Origin: Gemmatimonas sp.
Lineage (GTDB): Bacteria > Gemmatimonadota > Gemmatimonadetes > Longimicrobiales > Longimicrobiaceae
Assembly: GCA_009380025.1 (NCBI GenBank)
Contig: WHSP01000027.1
Span: 1 to 38,504, forward strand
Length of the DNA stretch: 38,504 nucleotides
Direction: 5' to 3'
This document shows, piece by piece, positions 16,664 through 24,893 of this stretch (position 1 is the stretch's first letter; each line of letters starts with the position of its first letter). The position numbers were made by a program, and so were the translations under genes. Under the pieces are notes generated by a model, which worked only from the letters and a program-made list of their open reading frames with translations, was not told where the DNA came from and searched no databases.

Positions 16664-17077
16664 ATGAAACGGATGGGAGGCGTTTTCTGGCTGGTGGCTT
16701 TGCTTGCGGTCGTCGGAGTCCGGCCTGCTTCGGCTCAGTCGCCCGACCGTACGATCTGGGACGGAGTCTATACGGAAGCGCAGGCAACACGCGGGCAAAG
16801 AGCCGCCCAGCAGAATTGCGGGTCCTGTCATTCGCCCACGGAATGGTCGTCCGCCGTGTTCATCACCTCCTGGACGGGACATTCCATTCACGAGCTGCAC
16901 AGCCATCTGCGCAGCACCATGCCGTTCGATTCTCCGGGCCGACTGACCCGCGAGCAGTATTCGGATATCGTCGCATACATGCTGAAGTTGAACGATGTCC
17001 CAACGGGCACGCAGGAGCTGCCGAGCGACGAGGAAGAATTGCAGAGGATCGAGGTCACCCGCAAGAAATCGCGGTGA
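16664..17077 (+). CDS. Secreted monoheme c-type cytochrome
   Basis: 137-residue precursor. Signal peptide about 1-24 (KRMGGVFWLVALLAVVGV ... ASA). Heme site C52-G-S-C55-H56; the likely sixth ligand is Met86 in STMPFDSPG. The start region DRTIWDGVYTEAQATRGQ is typical of small periplasmic cytochromes linked to alcohol or sorbitol-type dehydrogenases. The ATG at 16664 follows a G-rich stretch (GGGGGGA) and gives a normal signal peptide; an ATG 15 bp upstream is possible. The Ccm cluster at 24.9-30.1 kb would mature it. It lies 296 bp before an FAD amine-oxidase gene on the same strand, and may accept its electrons (inference). Confidence 0.9.
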   Translation: MKRMGGVFWLVALLAVVGVRPASAQSPDRTIWDGVYTEAQATRGQRAAQQNCGSCHSPTEWSSAVFITSWTGHSIHELHSHLRSTMPFDSPGRLTREQYSDIVAYMLKLNDVPTGTQELPSDEEELQRIEVTRKKSR

Positions 17078-17148
17078 CGTGATGTTGCCATGCGGCATCC
17101 CGCGGGGAACGAAGGAGGGCAAGATCACGGAAGACCTGGCCTGGGACC

Positions 17149-17165
17149 GCGGGCGTCTCGCCCGC
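17149..17165. repeat. Short perfect palindromic hairpin GCGGGCG-tct-CGCCCGC
   Basis: 7-bp stem and 3-nt loop in the 296-bp gap between the cytochrome and the FAD oxidoreductase. A hairpin of this kind is often part of dispersed intergenic repeats in high-GC genomes. It has no T-run. The rest of the gap shows no gene. Confidence 0.5.
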
Positions 17166-17373
17166 AGGGCGCGATAGTCTCCATGCGGCCAGAGGACTGC
17201 GTCTCCCAGGAAGCTGGCGGGTGTGCCGCATCGTGGCGGGAAGCGCCAAGCACGGCAATCTTTCGTGATCCGGTATCCCAGTGTGCAATTCCGTAGAGTA
17301 GTCGCGTCTCCAGGGCAATCGACCCCCCTGCCACGTGAGGCCGCCTCCCTCCAACCAGACCCGCTGAAAACTC

Positions 17374-18612
17374 ATGGATCGTCGAAAGTTCATCAAGGCA
17401 GCCGGCATTCAAGCCGGTGCATTGCTGGCCGCGCGCGAATCAGCGGATGCTTCGAATCGGGCGCCGAGTAAGATTCGTACGCGTGCCTCGATCCCGGAGG
17501 TGGTTGTCGTCGGCGCAGGGGCCTTCGGCCTCTGGACTGCCTATCATCTCCAGCGCCTCGGGCATCAGGTTGCACTAGTCGACCTTTATGGCCCCGGGAA
17601 TTCACGCGCGACCTCGGCCGACGAAACGCGGGGGATCCGAACCGGGTACGGTGAGAACGAGTTGTGGAGTCGCTGGGCGAAGGTGGCTGTCGAGCGATGG
17701 CAGGCGTGGGATGTCGAGTGGGGAACAACCATGTTCACGCGCACCGGCGACATCTGTATGCGCGCTGAATGGGATGGGTTCCTCGCTAACACCACCGCGA
17801 CTTGGGACAAGGTGGGCGTTCGGTATGAGCGGGTTTCGGCCGATGAAATCCGCTATCGCTATCCTCAGATAAACGTAGATGCGTTCACCGTCGGCGTCTA
17901 CGAACCGGATGCGGGGGTTGCCAAAGCGCGCTACGCTTGCCTCACGCTCGCCGATAGGTTCCGCGAGCTGGGCGGCGCAATCACGATCGGCCACGCAGAT
18001 CTCGGTGACCGTACCAGCGATCGTCTGGATTCGATAGCGCTCCGACCTGGTGGCAGTCTCTCAGCCCAGACCTTCATCTTCGCCGTCGGGCCCTGGTTCC
18101 CAAAGCTGATGCCCGACCTCATGGGCGGTAAGATCCGGATTCCGATGGGTCACGTTTACTACTACGGTGCTCCGCCGGGCGACCTGCGGTTCAACGCCCC
18201 GAACTGTCCCAGTTACAACTTCCCTGGCGTTACCGGATGGCCGATCCTCGATCATGACAGCCGAGGCTTCAGGGTGCGCACAGGGGGTCGTCAGGGGGAC
18301 GATCCAGACACGTCGGTGAGATGGATCGACGAGCAGTATCATGAACCGGCTCGGCGAATCCTCATTGATCACTTTCCCGACCTCGCCGACGCACCTCTGC
18401 TCGAAACTCGCTGTTGCCACTACGAGCTCAGCTCGTCCAACAACTTCATCATCGATCAGCATCCCGAGTTCAGCAACGTCTGGATCGCGGGCGGCGGTTC
18501 GGCTGAGGGCTTCAAGTTCGGACCCGTGCTCGGTCCGTACATAGCCAACCGGGTAACGGGCCGCGAGGATGATCCGGAGCTTGCCGACACGTTCCGAATC
18601 CCCAGCGAATAG
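17374..18612 (+). CDS. Tat-exported FAD-dependent amine/sarcosine oxidase-like enzyme
   Basis: 412 residues of the DAO family, closest in pattern to monomeric sarcosine oxidase. Twin-arginine signal at the start (RRKFIK, residues 3-8, then a small-residue stretch). FAD-binding GAGAFG at 47-52. The end has ETRCCHYELSS and FIIDQHPEFSNVWIAGGGS; Cys348 falls where sarcosine oxidase carries covalently linked FAD, so a covalent flavin is possible. Substrate is unknown. The Tat signal puts it in the periplasm, unlike the usual cytosolic oxidase, so a cytochrome c such as the one just upstream may take electrons instead of O2 (inference). The ATG at 17374 has no clear ribosome site. Confidence 0.87.
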   Translation: MDRRKFIKAAGIQAGALLAARESADASNRAPSKIRTRASIPEVVVVGAGAFGLWTAYHLQRLGHQVALVDLYGPGNSRATSADETRGIRTGYGENELWSRWAKVAVERWQAWDVEWGTTMFTRTGDICMRAEWDGFLANTTATWDKVGVRYERVSADEIRYRYPQINVDAFTVGVYEPDAGVAKARYACLTLADRFRELGGAITIGHADLGDRTSDRLDSIALRPGGSLSAQTFIFAVGPWFPKLMPDLMGGKIRIPMGHVYYYGAPPGDLRFNAPNCPSYNFPGVTGWPILDHDSRGFRVRTGGRQGDDPDTSVRWIDEQYHEPARRILIDHFPDLADAPLLETRCCHYELSSSNNFIIDQHPEFSNVWIAGGGSAEGFKFGPVLGPYIANRVTGREDDPELADTFRIPSE

Positions 18613-18689
18613 TAAGGCTACGAGAGCCCTCACGGGGGGCGCGGAGAGCACAAACCCAAAGACTCAGTGTCACCGCGTCAAAGAACCGT

Positions 18690-18767
18690 CGTCATCCCCG
18701 CGAAAGCGGGGATCCAGTTGCTCCGTAGGCTCCCAGCCACTGGATTCCCGCGTTCGCGGGAATGACG
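18690..18767. repeat. 78-bp double-hairpin dispersed repeat, copy 2
   Basis: Same length and plan as the element at 2907-2984: starts CGTCATCCCCGCG, ends CGCGGGAATGACG. First stem reads ATCCCCGC-gaaa-GCGGGGAT, the second ATTCCCGC-gttc-GCGGGAAT. Relative to copy 1 the first stem has a T-A pair changed to C-G on both sides, keeping pairing. It lies between convergent genes (the FAD oxidase and the small protein at 18838), where it may act as a two-way terminator. Confidence 0.85.
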
Positions 18768-18837
18768 ACTCTGGCGGCAAAGAAGCGGCGCCGGATCATG
18801 AGATCCAGCGCCGCTTCCATTATCCCGCCCGGCTCCG

Positions 18838-19263
18838 TCAGGTGGTTGTAGGCGCTGCCGATCGGGGCGTTATCACTTCATCCAGCAGAAAGATGTCGGT
18901 GAGCAAGGCTCGAACGTGGATGGAGGCGTTGAGGTTGTCCACCAGTTGCGAGCTGATTGCCGGCTGGGCCATAGTCAACCGGAAAGCCGCTCCAGCGTTG
19001 TCGGCGTCTCGCTCGAGCACGGCGAGGAAATCGGTGTAATGCGGGTTGGAATCGAGGCCTTCGTCGGCGAGCACGGCCGTGAAGCCATCTGCGAGGCTCC
19101 CGATAGCCCTCTCGCTCCGGTTGAGGAACTCCCGTAACTGCGCGCCAGTCTTGGAGGCCTCGTGGGTCGAGAGCCCCTGGGCCGCGTACGCAAGCATGAA
19201 CTCGTACGTCTCTTCGATCGCCTCGATCCGAGACTGCAGCTCCTGTCGGGGTGAATCCGCCAC
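18838..19263 (-). CDS. Small helical protein of unknown function, last in the Mo-hydroxylase operon
   Basis: 141 residues, alpha-helical by composition, no signal peptide and no membrane segment. I do not recognise the family. Rich in Glu, Leu and Ala with one central charged stretch. GTG start at 19263 follows AGGAGG on the minus strand, and the upstream cytochrome b gene stops 8 bp before it, so it is surely translated with the operon. It could be an assembly helper or soluble subunit for the enzyme; no direct sign shows this. Known Mo-hydroxylase chaperones (XdhC/CoxI/PaoD) look different and are longer. Confidence 0.7.
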   Translation of the reverse strand: MADSPRQELQSRIEAIEETYEFMLAYAAQGLSTHEASKTGAQLREFLNRSERAIGSLADGFTAVLADEGLDSNPHYTDFLAVLERDADNAGAAFRLTMAQPAISSQLVDNLNASIHVRALLTDIFLLDEVITPRSAAPTTT

Positions 19264-19271
19264 CGCTCCTC

Positions 19272-20159
19272 CTACGACTCCCCGCCGGTGGCCGAGGGCG
19301 TCGGTGTCTCACGTTGCTTCACACCCTTGAGTGGCACCGACTTGGGCGCTACCGGCCAACGACTCGGGTTGTGATGCCAGGCGTAGTCCCGACGTGAGAT
19401 CCAGCCCCGGATCATCGACCAGGTGATCCAGTGCTTCTCCGGATGCAGCGCGAAATAGATGTGCACCATGATCGCCCCGACGAAGACGACGGAGGCGAGT
19501 CCATGGAGAACGAACATCATGCCCCAGGCGCTGTCGGACAGAATGTAGGGATTGGCAGGAGCGAAGATCGTGTCCACCCGAAGCATCATGAGGAGGCCCG
19601 TCGCCACGACGGCCAGTCCGGCGAACATCGTGAGATGGTGGAAAGCCTTGTTCTCCGTTGCCCACTTCCCGGGCTTCGGTGGCTCGGGTCCATCCTTACC
19701 GGTGACGAGCTTCAGCCGGTCCCACATTTCGCCGAGTTCTTTGAAGCTGATCCACATCGAACCGAGGCTCCGCTTCGAGACCGCGTGGACCGTGTGGAAT
19801 ACGGTATACACGGCCAAGGCGAGGCCAGCGATCCAGTGGATCGTGACCCATGGGAACTTCAGGCCCAGGATAGGTACGAACCCGGTAACCAGCAGCGTGA
19901 GGACAGCAACCGCGAGGATCCAATGGGAAATCCTCGAGACGAGGGTGTGGCGCTCAACCTGCTCGGGTGCCCCCGGTGCCGCACGCTGTACCTCCTCCTC
20001 GGTCGGTGGCACCTCCTTCTTCGCGATGAAAGCCGCATAGACCGCATGCCCGATGACGAAGGCAGCGCCCGCGACGACCGCCACGTAGAGGAGGGTCCAG
20101 GAGACCCCGATGAGGACCTCCTGGCTCCAGGGGTTCAATGCTCGGCGGAAAAGCTCCAT
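19272..20159 (-). CDS. Membrane b-type cytochrome (formate-dehydrogenase-gamma/b561-like)
   Basis: 295 residues with an extra N-terminal membrane helix (about 18-42) followed by the di-heme cytochrome b fold. Histidine-bearing helices: RISHWILAVAVLTLLVTG, TIHWIAGLALAVYTVFHTVH, AFHHLTMFAGLAVVATG and VLHGLASVVFVGAIMVHIYFALH. These look like FdnI/HyaC-type subunits that pass electrons between a periplasmic dehydrogenase and quinone. Its ATG overlaps the stop of the FAD-subunit gene by one base (TAATG). In the operon it would be the membrane anchor and quinone reductase for the molybdenum hydroxylase, an unusual partner for that enzyme class. Confidence 0.88.
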   Translation of the reverse strand: MELFRRALNPWSQEVLIGVSWTLLYVAVVAGAAFVIGHAVYAAFIAKKEVPPTEEEVQRAAPGAPEQVERHTLVSRISHWILAVAVLTLLVTGFVPILGLKFPWVTIHWIAGLALAVYTVFHTVHAVSKRSLGSMWISFKELGEMWDRLKLVTGKDGPEPPKPGKWATENKAFHHLTMFAGLAVVATGLLMMLRVDTIFAPANPYILSDSAWGMMFVLHGLASVVFVGAIMVHIYFALHPEKHWITWSMIRGWISRRDYAWHHNPSRWPVAPKSVPLKGVKQRETPTPSATGGES

Positions 20160-21163
20160 TACACAGTCTCCTGCCCGCGGATGGACCGCTTCACGAGGTT
20201 ACGCATCAAGGGCACCTTGTACCCATTCAGGCGGAGAGGCTCGGCGCCTCGCACTGCCAGCTCACCGGCCGCCGCCGCGGTTTCCTCGTTGGCGGGCTGC
20301 CCGATGATCGCCTGCTCGACCCGAAAGAGCCGGAGTGGCTTCGCCGCAACCCCACCCACTGCAATCCTCGCATCCTGAATGACACCGCCTTCTACGCGAA
20401 GCGCAGAAGCGACGTTCACCAGCGGGAAGTCCCACGACTTCCGGTCCGTCACCTTCTCGAAGTAGAAGCTCGCCCCCGACCAGGCGTTCGGAATCCGGAT
20501 CGTGGTCAGCACATCGCCGGTCCGCAGGACGGTCATCTGTTCGATATCCGTCCCCGGCCCGATGAAGAAGGTCGCCGCGTCGATCTCACGCTCGCCGCTC
20601 CGGTTCTGCACGACCATCCGTGCGTCCAGGGCGATGAGTGCCGGAGCCGTATCCGAGGGACTCACGGCGACGCACCGATCCGCACCGAGGATCGCGTGCT
20701 CCCGGTTCAGCGAGGCCGGCGTATTGGCGTAGCAGATGTTGCCGCCGGCCCGGTAGCACGGCCAGCCGGCACGGTAGTACCAGCAGCGTGTGTCCTGAGA
20801 GACGTTCCCGCCAATGGTTCCCTGATTTCGGATCTGCGGCGTCGCAACCTTATTCGCCGCTTCAGCGAGCACGCTGTAGTTCTGCTGGATCTCCGGATCC
20901 TTGACGACGGTCGAGAGCGGGGCGAGCGCCCCGATGTCGACACCGTCTGCTGTCGCCCGAATCTCCCTCAGCTCCTGGATCCCGGCTAGATCCACGAGCG
21001 CGGTAACCCGCTTCGTGCGATCCTTGAGCCAATCCCAGGTGTCCATCCCTCCGGCGAGAACGCGAGCGCTCTCGCCGTGTTCGTTGAGCAGCGCAATCGC
21101 ACCTTCCACATCCGTCGGCTGGAAGAGCTCATACGCCGGCATTACGTCATGGATAACCGCCAT
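20159..21163 (-). CDS. Molybdenum hydroxylase FAD-binding subunit with extra Cys-rich insert (PaoB/HcrB-like)
   Basis: 334 residues, medium subunit of the xanthine-dehydrogenase family. FAD motifs: ARVLAGGMDT (33-42) and NQGTIGGNVSQ (113-123). Four cysteines C127, C136, C144 and C164 lie in an insert (TRCWYYRAGWPC ... GGNICYAN ... DRC); PaoB and 4-hydroxybenzoyl-CoA reductase beta hold a 4Fe-4S cluster there, so one is expected here. The start is the ATG at 21163, with AAGGAG just upstream; a start at 21226 lies inside the large-subunit gene and has no such site. Spacing to that gene is 16 bp. Confidence 0.9.
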   Translation of the reverse strand: MAVIHDVMPAYELFQPTDVEGAIALLNEHGESARVLAGGMDTWDWLKDRTKRVTALVDLAGIQELREIRATADGVDIGALAPLSTVVKDPEIQQNYSVLAEAANKVATPQIRNQGTIGGNVSQDTRCWYYRAGWPCYRAGGNICYANTPASLNREHAILGADRCVAVSPSDTAPALIALDARMVVQNRSGEREIDAATFFIGPGTDIEQMTVLRTGDVLTTIRIPNAWSGASFYFEKVTDRKSWDFPLVNVASALRVEGGVIQDARIAVGGVAAKPLRLFRVEQAIIGQPANEETAAAAGELAVRGAEPLRLNGYKVPLMRNLVKRSIRGQETV

Positions 21164-21179
21164 TGTTCGCTCCTTCGGC

Positions 21180-23576
21180 TCAGACGTGGGTCTCGAGACG
21201 ACCGCAGGGCAAGCAGTCGTTCTCAACGATGCTCAAGATTTTGTCGGGAGTCAGCGGCTGGTGTGACGGGTGCTGGCCTCCCATTGCATCCTCGATGGCG
21301 CAGACCAGTGCACCGGCGCCCGCACCGACCGGCGGCTCCCCTATTCCCTTCGAACCCACCGGGTTCTGCGGGTCCGGCAGGTCGACCGCCGCAAAGATGA
21401 GCTCGGTCGGAATATCGAGCATCGTAGGCGGCTTGGTCGCTTCGATTCGCTTGGAGAGGTGGACGCCCCAGGTCGGGTCGATCGCCCACTTGAAGCTCTG
21501 GGCGATACCGATCCCCTGGATGACGCCGCCATTGCCCTGGGCGATCAGGCTCCTCGGGTTCAGCACCGTGCCGCAGTCCGCTACCGAGGTGACGTTGAGG
21601 ATCTCGTGCATGCCCGTCTCGAGATCCAGGTCCAGCTCGATCATCGAGACCACGAACGAGTACGTCCTCGCGGTGTGGGGAAGGTTGTCCTTCGCTGCCG
21701 CGACGAGACCCTGGCCCGCCAGCGCAGTTGCCGACGTACGGGTCATGTCGTTGATATCTTCCGGAAGTTCGTGGCCGTCGAACTTCCCGCCGCGAGCGAT
21801 CGCCCGCTCTGCCGCCTGGGCGAACGTCAGCGATCCACCCGGGCCGAACACCCGGCCACCACTCACCTGATAGGCGCTCGACGACCCGCCGAGCTCGAGC
21901 GCTGCCAGCTCCTGCAACAGCGTCTTCGCGAACTCACCCACGACCCAGTTCGCCCGGGTGTGCGCGTGCGTCGTCTGACTGCCGGACTGGCTCGAGCTGT
22001 GAGGCAGGTGCCGACTCGAGTGGCCCCAGACGACCTCGGTGTTCTCCCACGGGAAGTCGAGCGCCTCGGCCGCGGCCTTCGCCGTGTCGACGACCGAGTG
22101 AGTCCCCAGGTTCCCGACGCCCTGGTGGATGTACAGCTTGCCGTCCGGCCGGATGACGACCAGACCGTCCCATCCGCTCGTACCGCCGTAGTACGGGCTC
22201 AGCGCCATCCCCACTCCACGTACCTTGCTTCCGTTGCGCTGTCCGCTCCGCTGCCGACGCTCCGACCAGTTGAAGAGCTCGCCACACTGGGTCAGCGCCT
22301 CCGTTACGTATGCGCTCGTGATCGGGTAGGGCCCCCGGCCGAACTCTGTCTCGTGGTTCGGTGCGTTCACCAGGTGCACCTGGAGTGGATCGACACCCAG
22401 CTGGCGCGCCGCTCGACTGACGACCGGAGCCAGCATCGACACGATCTGCACGCCACCCGGGCCGCGCTGCGCCGCCCGTGGGGGGGTGTTGGTCAATACC
22501 GAAACCGTGCTGGCGCGCATTGCCTCGGGCGTATAACCCAGAGCGGATACGTCGCCGCTGGTGCTCGAGTCGCCCTGGCGACTATACGGGCCGTTGTCCT
22601 GGACGAGGAAGAGATCGAGAGCGGTGATACGACCGTCCCGGCGCATCCCCAGTCGGGCGTGGCCGAGCATCCCGGGCCGAGCCCGTCCCATCATCGTCTC
22701 TTCCGCCCGCGTGATCCGCATCATGACCGGGCGACCCGCCTTGCGGGAAAGGAGCGCCGGAATGACCTCGAGCACACTGCCGCGGATCTTGCTGCCGAAG
22801 CCCCCACCGCAGTATTCGGCGATGAAGAAGACGTCGTCGAGCTCGACCCCCACCCGATCCGCGATCGCACGGCGTGCCTGCGCGGTGCTCTGCGCCGAGC
22901 CATGCATGTACAGCTTTCCGTTCTGCCAGTACGCCATCGACGTACGGGGCTCCATCGGGTGGTGCGAGACCGACTGGCAGTAGAGTGTCTCTTCGATCAC
23001 CAGGTCCGCGTTCGCGAACCCGGCCTCGAGGTCGCCGTATTCCCATTGGTCCTCTTCCGTGCCCGGCCCGATCGGCATCTGGTCGGGGCCCACTCCATCG
23101 AAGACCGACTGGTCCCACTTGAGCGTCGTGATCTCCCGACCATTGTAGACATTGCCGCCGGTATTCGCGTCCGGTCCGCCCGGCCGCAGCGAATCGAGCG
23201 GGTTGAGGACGAACGGCAGCGGTTCGTAGTCGACCCGGATCAACTCGATCGCGTTCGCGGCCGTGACCTCGTCGACAGCTGCGACCGCCAGGATCGGCTC
23301 ACCCTCGTAGACCGGTTCGTTCGTCAACGCCGGTTCGAATGGGTGCTCCTCCTGCGGCACCTCGTCCGGCGTGAGCACCGCGACGACTCCCTCGAGCTCG
23401 AGAGCCGCACTGTAGTCGATGCTTCGGACCCGACAGTGGGGCATCGGGCTCGACAGGAGCTTCGTGAAGAGCATCCCTTCGGCGCGAAAGTCCTCCGCGT
23501 ACTTCGCACGACCCGTGATCTTAGCCACGAGGTCCTGCGGCGCGAAGCTCTGTCCAATCAGCTTGAAATCGGCCAC
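21180..23576 (-). CDS. Molybdenum hydroxylase large (molybdopterin) subunit
   Basis: 798 residues. Catalytic subunit of the xanthine-dehydrogenase/aldehyde-oxidase family, with molybdopterin-cytosine cofactor in bacterial members. Pattern: GRAKYAEDFR near the start, EYCGGGFGSKI and QRGPGGVQ in the middle, and the catalytic Glu747 in GSKGIGEPPVGAG. The CO-dehydrogenase loop (AYRCSFR) is absent, so it is not CO dehydrogenase. No signal peptide, so export would ride on the small subunit. Start: GTG 23576, 7 nt after GGGAGG; GTG 23582 is only 1 nt after it. The substrate cannot be named. Confidence 0.92.
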   Translation of the reverse strand: MADFKLIGQSFAPQDLVAKITGRAKYAEDFRAEGMLFTKLLSSPMPHCRVRSIDYSAALELEGVVAVLTPDEVPQEEHPFEPALTNEPVYEGEPILAVAAVDEVTAANAIELIRVDYEPLPFVLNPLDSLRPGGPDANTGGNVYNGREITTLKWDQSVFDGVGPDQMPIGPGTEEDQWEYGDLEAGFANADLVIEETLYCQSVSHHPMEPRTSMAYWQNGKLYMHGSAQSTAQARRAIADRVGVELDDVFFIAEYCGGGFGSKIRGSVLEVIPALLSRKAGRPVMMRITRAEETMMGRARPGMLGHARLGMRRDGRITALDLFLVQDNGPYSRQGDSSTSGDVSALGYTPEAMRASTVSVLTNTPPRAAQRGPGGVQIVSMLAPVVSRAARQLGVDPLQVHLVNAPNHETEFGRGPYPITSAYVTEALTQCGELFNWSERRQRSGQRNGSKVRGVGMALSPYYGGTSGWDGLVVIRPDGKLYIHQGVGNLGTHSVVDTAKAAAEALDFPWENTEVVWGHSSRHLPHSSSQSGSQTTHAHTRANWVVGEFAKTLLQELAALELGGSSSAYQVSGGRVFGPGGSLTFAQAAERAIARGGKFDGHELPEDINDMTRTSATALAGQGLVAAAKDNLPHTARTYSFVVSMIELDLDLETGMHEILNVTSVADCGTVLNPRSLIAQGNGGVIQGIGIAQSFKWAIDPTWGVHLSKRIEATKPPTMLDIPTELIFAAVDLPDPQNPVGSKGIGEPPVGAGAGALVCAIEDAMGGQHPSHQPLTPDKILSIVENDCLPCGRLETHV

Positions 23577-23587
23577 GTTCACCTCCC

Positions 23588-24217
23588 TTAGGCGGTCGTG
23601 CTACGCATGTACTCCGCGGCGCGCATCGCGGAGTTGAGGATCTTCGGATAGTCGGCACAGCGGCAGAGATTGCCCGAGAGCGCATGAGCCATCTCGTCGC
23701 GCGTCAAGGACGGGCTCTCCTGGATCGTCCCGACCATCGCCATGATGAAGCCGGGCGCACAAAACGCGCACTGGAAGCCCGCTTCATCGACGACCGCCTG
23801 CTGAACGGGGTGAAGCTCATCGCCGTTCGCAAGCCCTTCGATCGTCGTGACTTCTGCCCCACGTACCTGGTGCGTGAGCAGGGAACAGGAGTACTTCGGT
23901 ACGCCGTCGACCAGAACGGTGCAGGCACCGCAGTCGGCGCGGTCGCACCCGATCTTCGTTCCGGTGAGTCCCAACTTGTACCGGAGTGTCATTGCGAGCG
24001 TCTCTTGCTTCATCACGTCCACCCGTCGGTCCTGGCCGTTCACCCGGAGCGTGACGAGCCGCTCGACAGCACCCTGCGCCGACGCCGTCGACGCCCCTGA
24101 ACTGCGGAGCACGTACGCTCCAGCCGACACAGTCGCCCCCGTGGCCACCACCCCTTTGATGAAGGTGCGCCGGGAGACAGACCGTTCCACCCGCGATCTG
24201 AGGTCGAGTTTTTCCAT
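23588..24217 (-). CDS. Molybdenum hydroxylase 2Fe-2S subunit with Tat signal
   Basis: 209 residues. Tat signal: SRRTFIK at 15-21, then a hydrophobic stretch and an ASAQG cut-like site near 48. Plant-type 2Fe-2S cluster: C91, C96, C99, C111 (CDRADCGAC). Second 2Fe-2S: C150, C153, C185, C187 (CAFC ... CRC). All eight ligands present. The start is the ATG at 24217; an upstream start at 24352 would hide the signal. Same plan as E. coli PaoA (YagT), whose Tat signal takes the whole PaoABC enzyme to the periplasm. First gene of the operon. Confidence 0.93.
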   Translation of the reverse strand: MEKLDLRSRVERSVSRRTFIKGVVATGATVSAGAYVLRSSGASTASAQGAVERLVTLRVNGQDRRVDVMKQETLAMTLRYKLGLTGTKIGCDRADCGACTVLVDGVPKYSCSLLTHQVRGAEVTTIEGLANGDELHPVQQAVVDEAGFQCAFCAPGFIMAMVGTIQESPSLTRDEMAHALSGNLCRCADYPKILNSAMRAAEYMRSTTA

Positions 24218-24700
24218 GGTGCGATCCCCGTTTAAAGGATTACCAAGGGCTGGTGGGCCTCGCCGGTATGCGCCGGCGGAAAAGCGGGACCCGAAACCCC
24301 GGCGTTTACCTCCGGCGGCCAGGCACCCGTCCGGCCGAGAGGAGTGATTCACCCTGCAGTGAGCCCGGCCCGCGCCGGCTGAAGGGTTGTAACCTCGAGC
24401 GTGTTGCTCCGAGAAACCGAAATCATAACGACGAACACCCCGGGGGGAAGCGGTCGGATCTACGGCCGTCCCTGGGGTGTAGATTCAGAAGAAATCGCGA
24501 CGTGCGGATCTTCGAGCAGCACCTGTCCCGTGATTTTCAGTCTCAACCGGTGGTTTGAGCCGCGAAGGGAGGGTGACAAAGCTGTGAGCGATCAGCCGCG
24601 GCTCGCAATCCCGCGACGTCCTGAACTCCAGTGCAGAAAGCATCGCGGCCGCCGACCAATCGACCGCCGCGCACACCAGCGGAAATTCTACCCATACGCC

Positions 24701-24730
24701 AAGATATTCGAACGGTTGCCGCGTTGTCAA
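24701..24730 (-). promoter_or_regulatory. Candidate promoter for the Mo-hydroxylase operon
   Basis: On the minus strand: perfect TTGACA (24730-24725), 18-bp spacer, TATCTT (24706-24701). It would give an RNA leader of about 480 nt before the Fe-S subunit start. It overlaps an imperfect repeat, CGGTTG (24713-24718) with CAACCG (24728-24733), that could be a repressor or activator site. Confidence 0.4.
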
Positions 24731-24826
24731 CCGCGGGGAACGCCCGGCGGAGCGGCCGCGGTCACGACCCCGTCTCCCTCCGTCGACAATACCGTATCCA
24801 ACCGGCCTTCCAGCGGGCACGAAACT

Positions 24827-24854
24827 TTGACGAACGTCCGAATCTTTGTATATT
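24827..24854 (+). promoter_or_regulatory. Sigma-70-type promoter of the ccm cluster
   Basis: TTGACG (24827-24832, 5 of 6 matches), 16-bp spacer, TATATT (24849-24854, 5 of 6). RNA would start near 24861, giving a leader of about 33 nt to the TTG start of ccmE. The A/T-rich -10 stands out from its GC-rich surroundings. Confidence 0.65.
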
Positions 24855-24893
24855 TGCAACCCTGCGCAAGAACCCTCGGACCGGGAGGCGAAC

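Larger units (their letters stand above)
24218..24893. other. Divergent intergenic region between the Mo-hydroxylase operon and the ccm cluster
   Basis: 676 bp with no gene I can support; open frames here have no family signs. It contains one promoter candidate for each side (minus 24701-24730, plus 24827-24854) and a stem CGCCGG (24261-24266) with CCGGCG (24273-24278) near the Fe-S subunit start. A molybdenum-cofactor riboswitch was considered in the leader but I could not recognise one. Confidence 0.6.

Noticed and set aside
21270-23591. A 773-codon open frame on the plus strand opposite the Mo-hydroxylase large subunit
   Set aside because: Antisense to a gene with clear catalytic motifs; long antisense frames are common in GC-rich DNA with strong codon bias, and the product has no family sign.
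21180-24217. Aerobic CO dehydrogenase (coxMSL)
   Set aside because: The large subunit lacks the AYRCSFR loop, and the FAD subunit has the extra Cys insert of a different subgroup.
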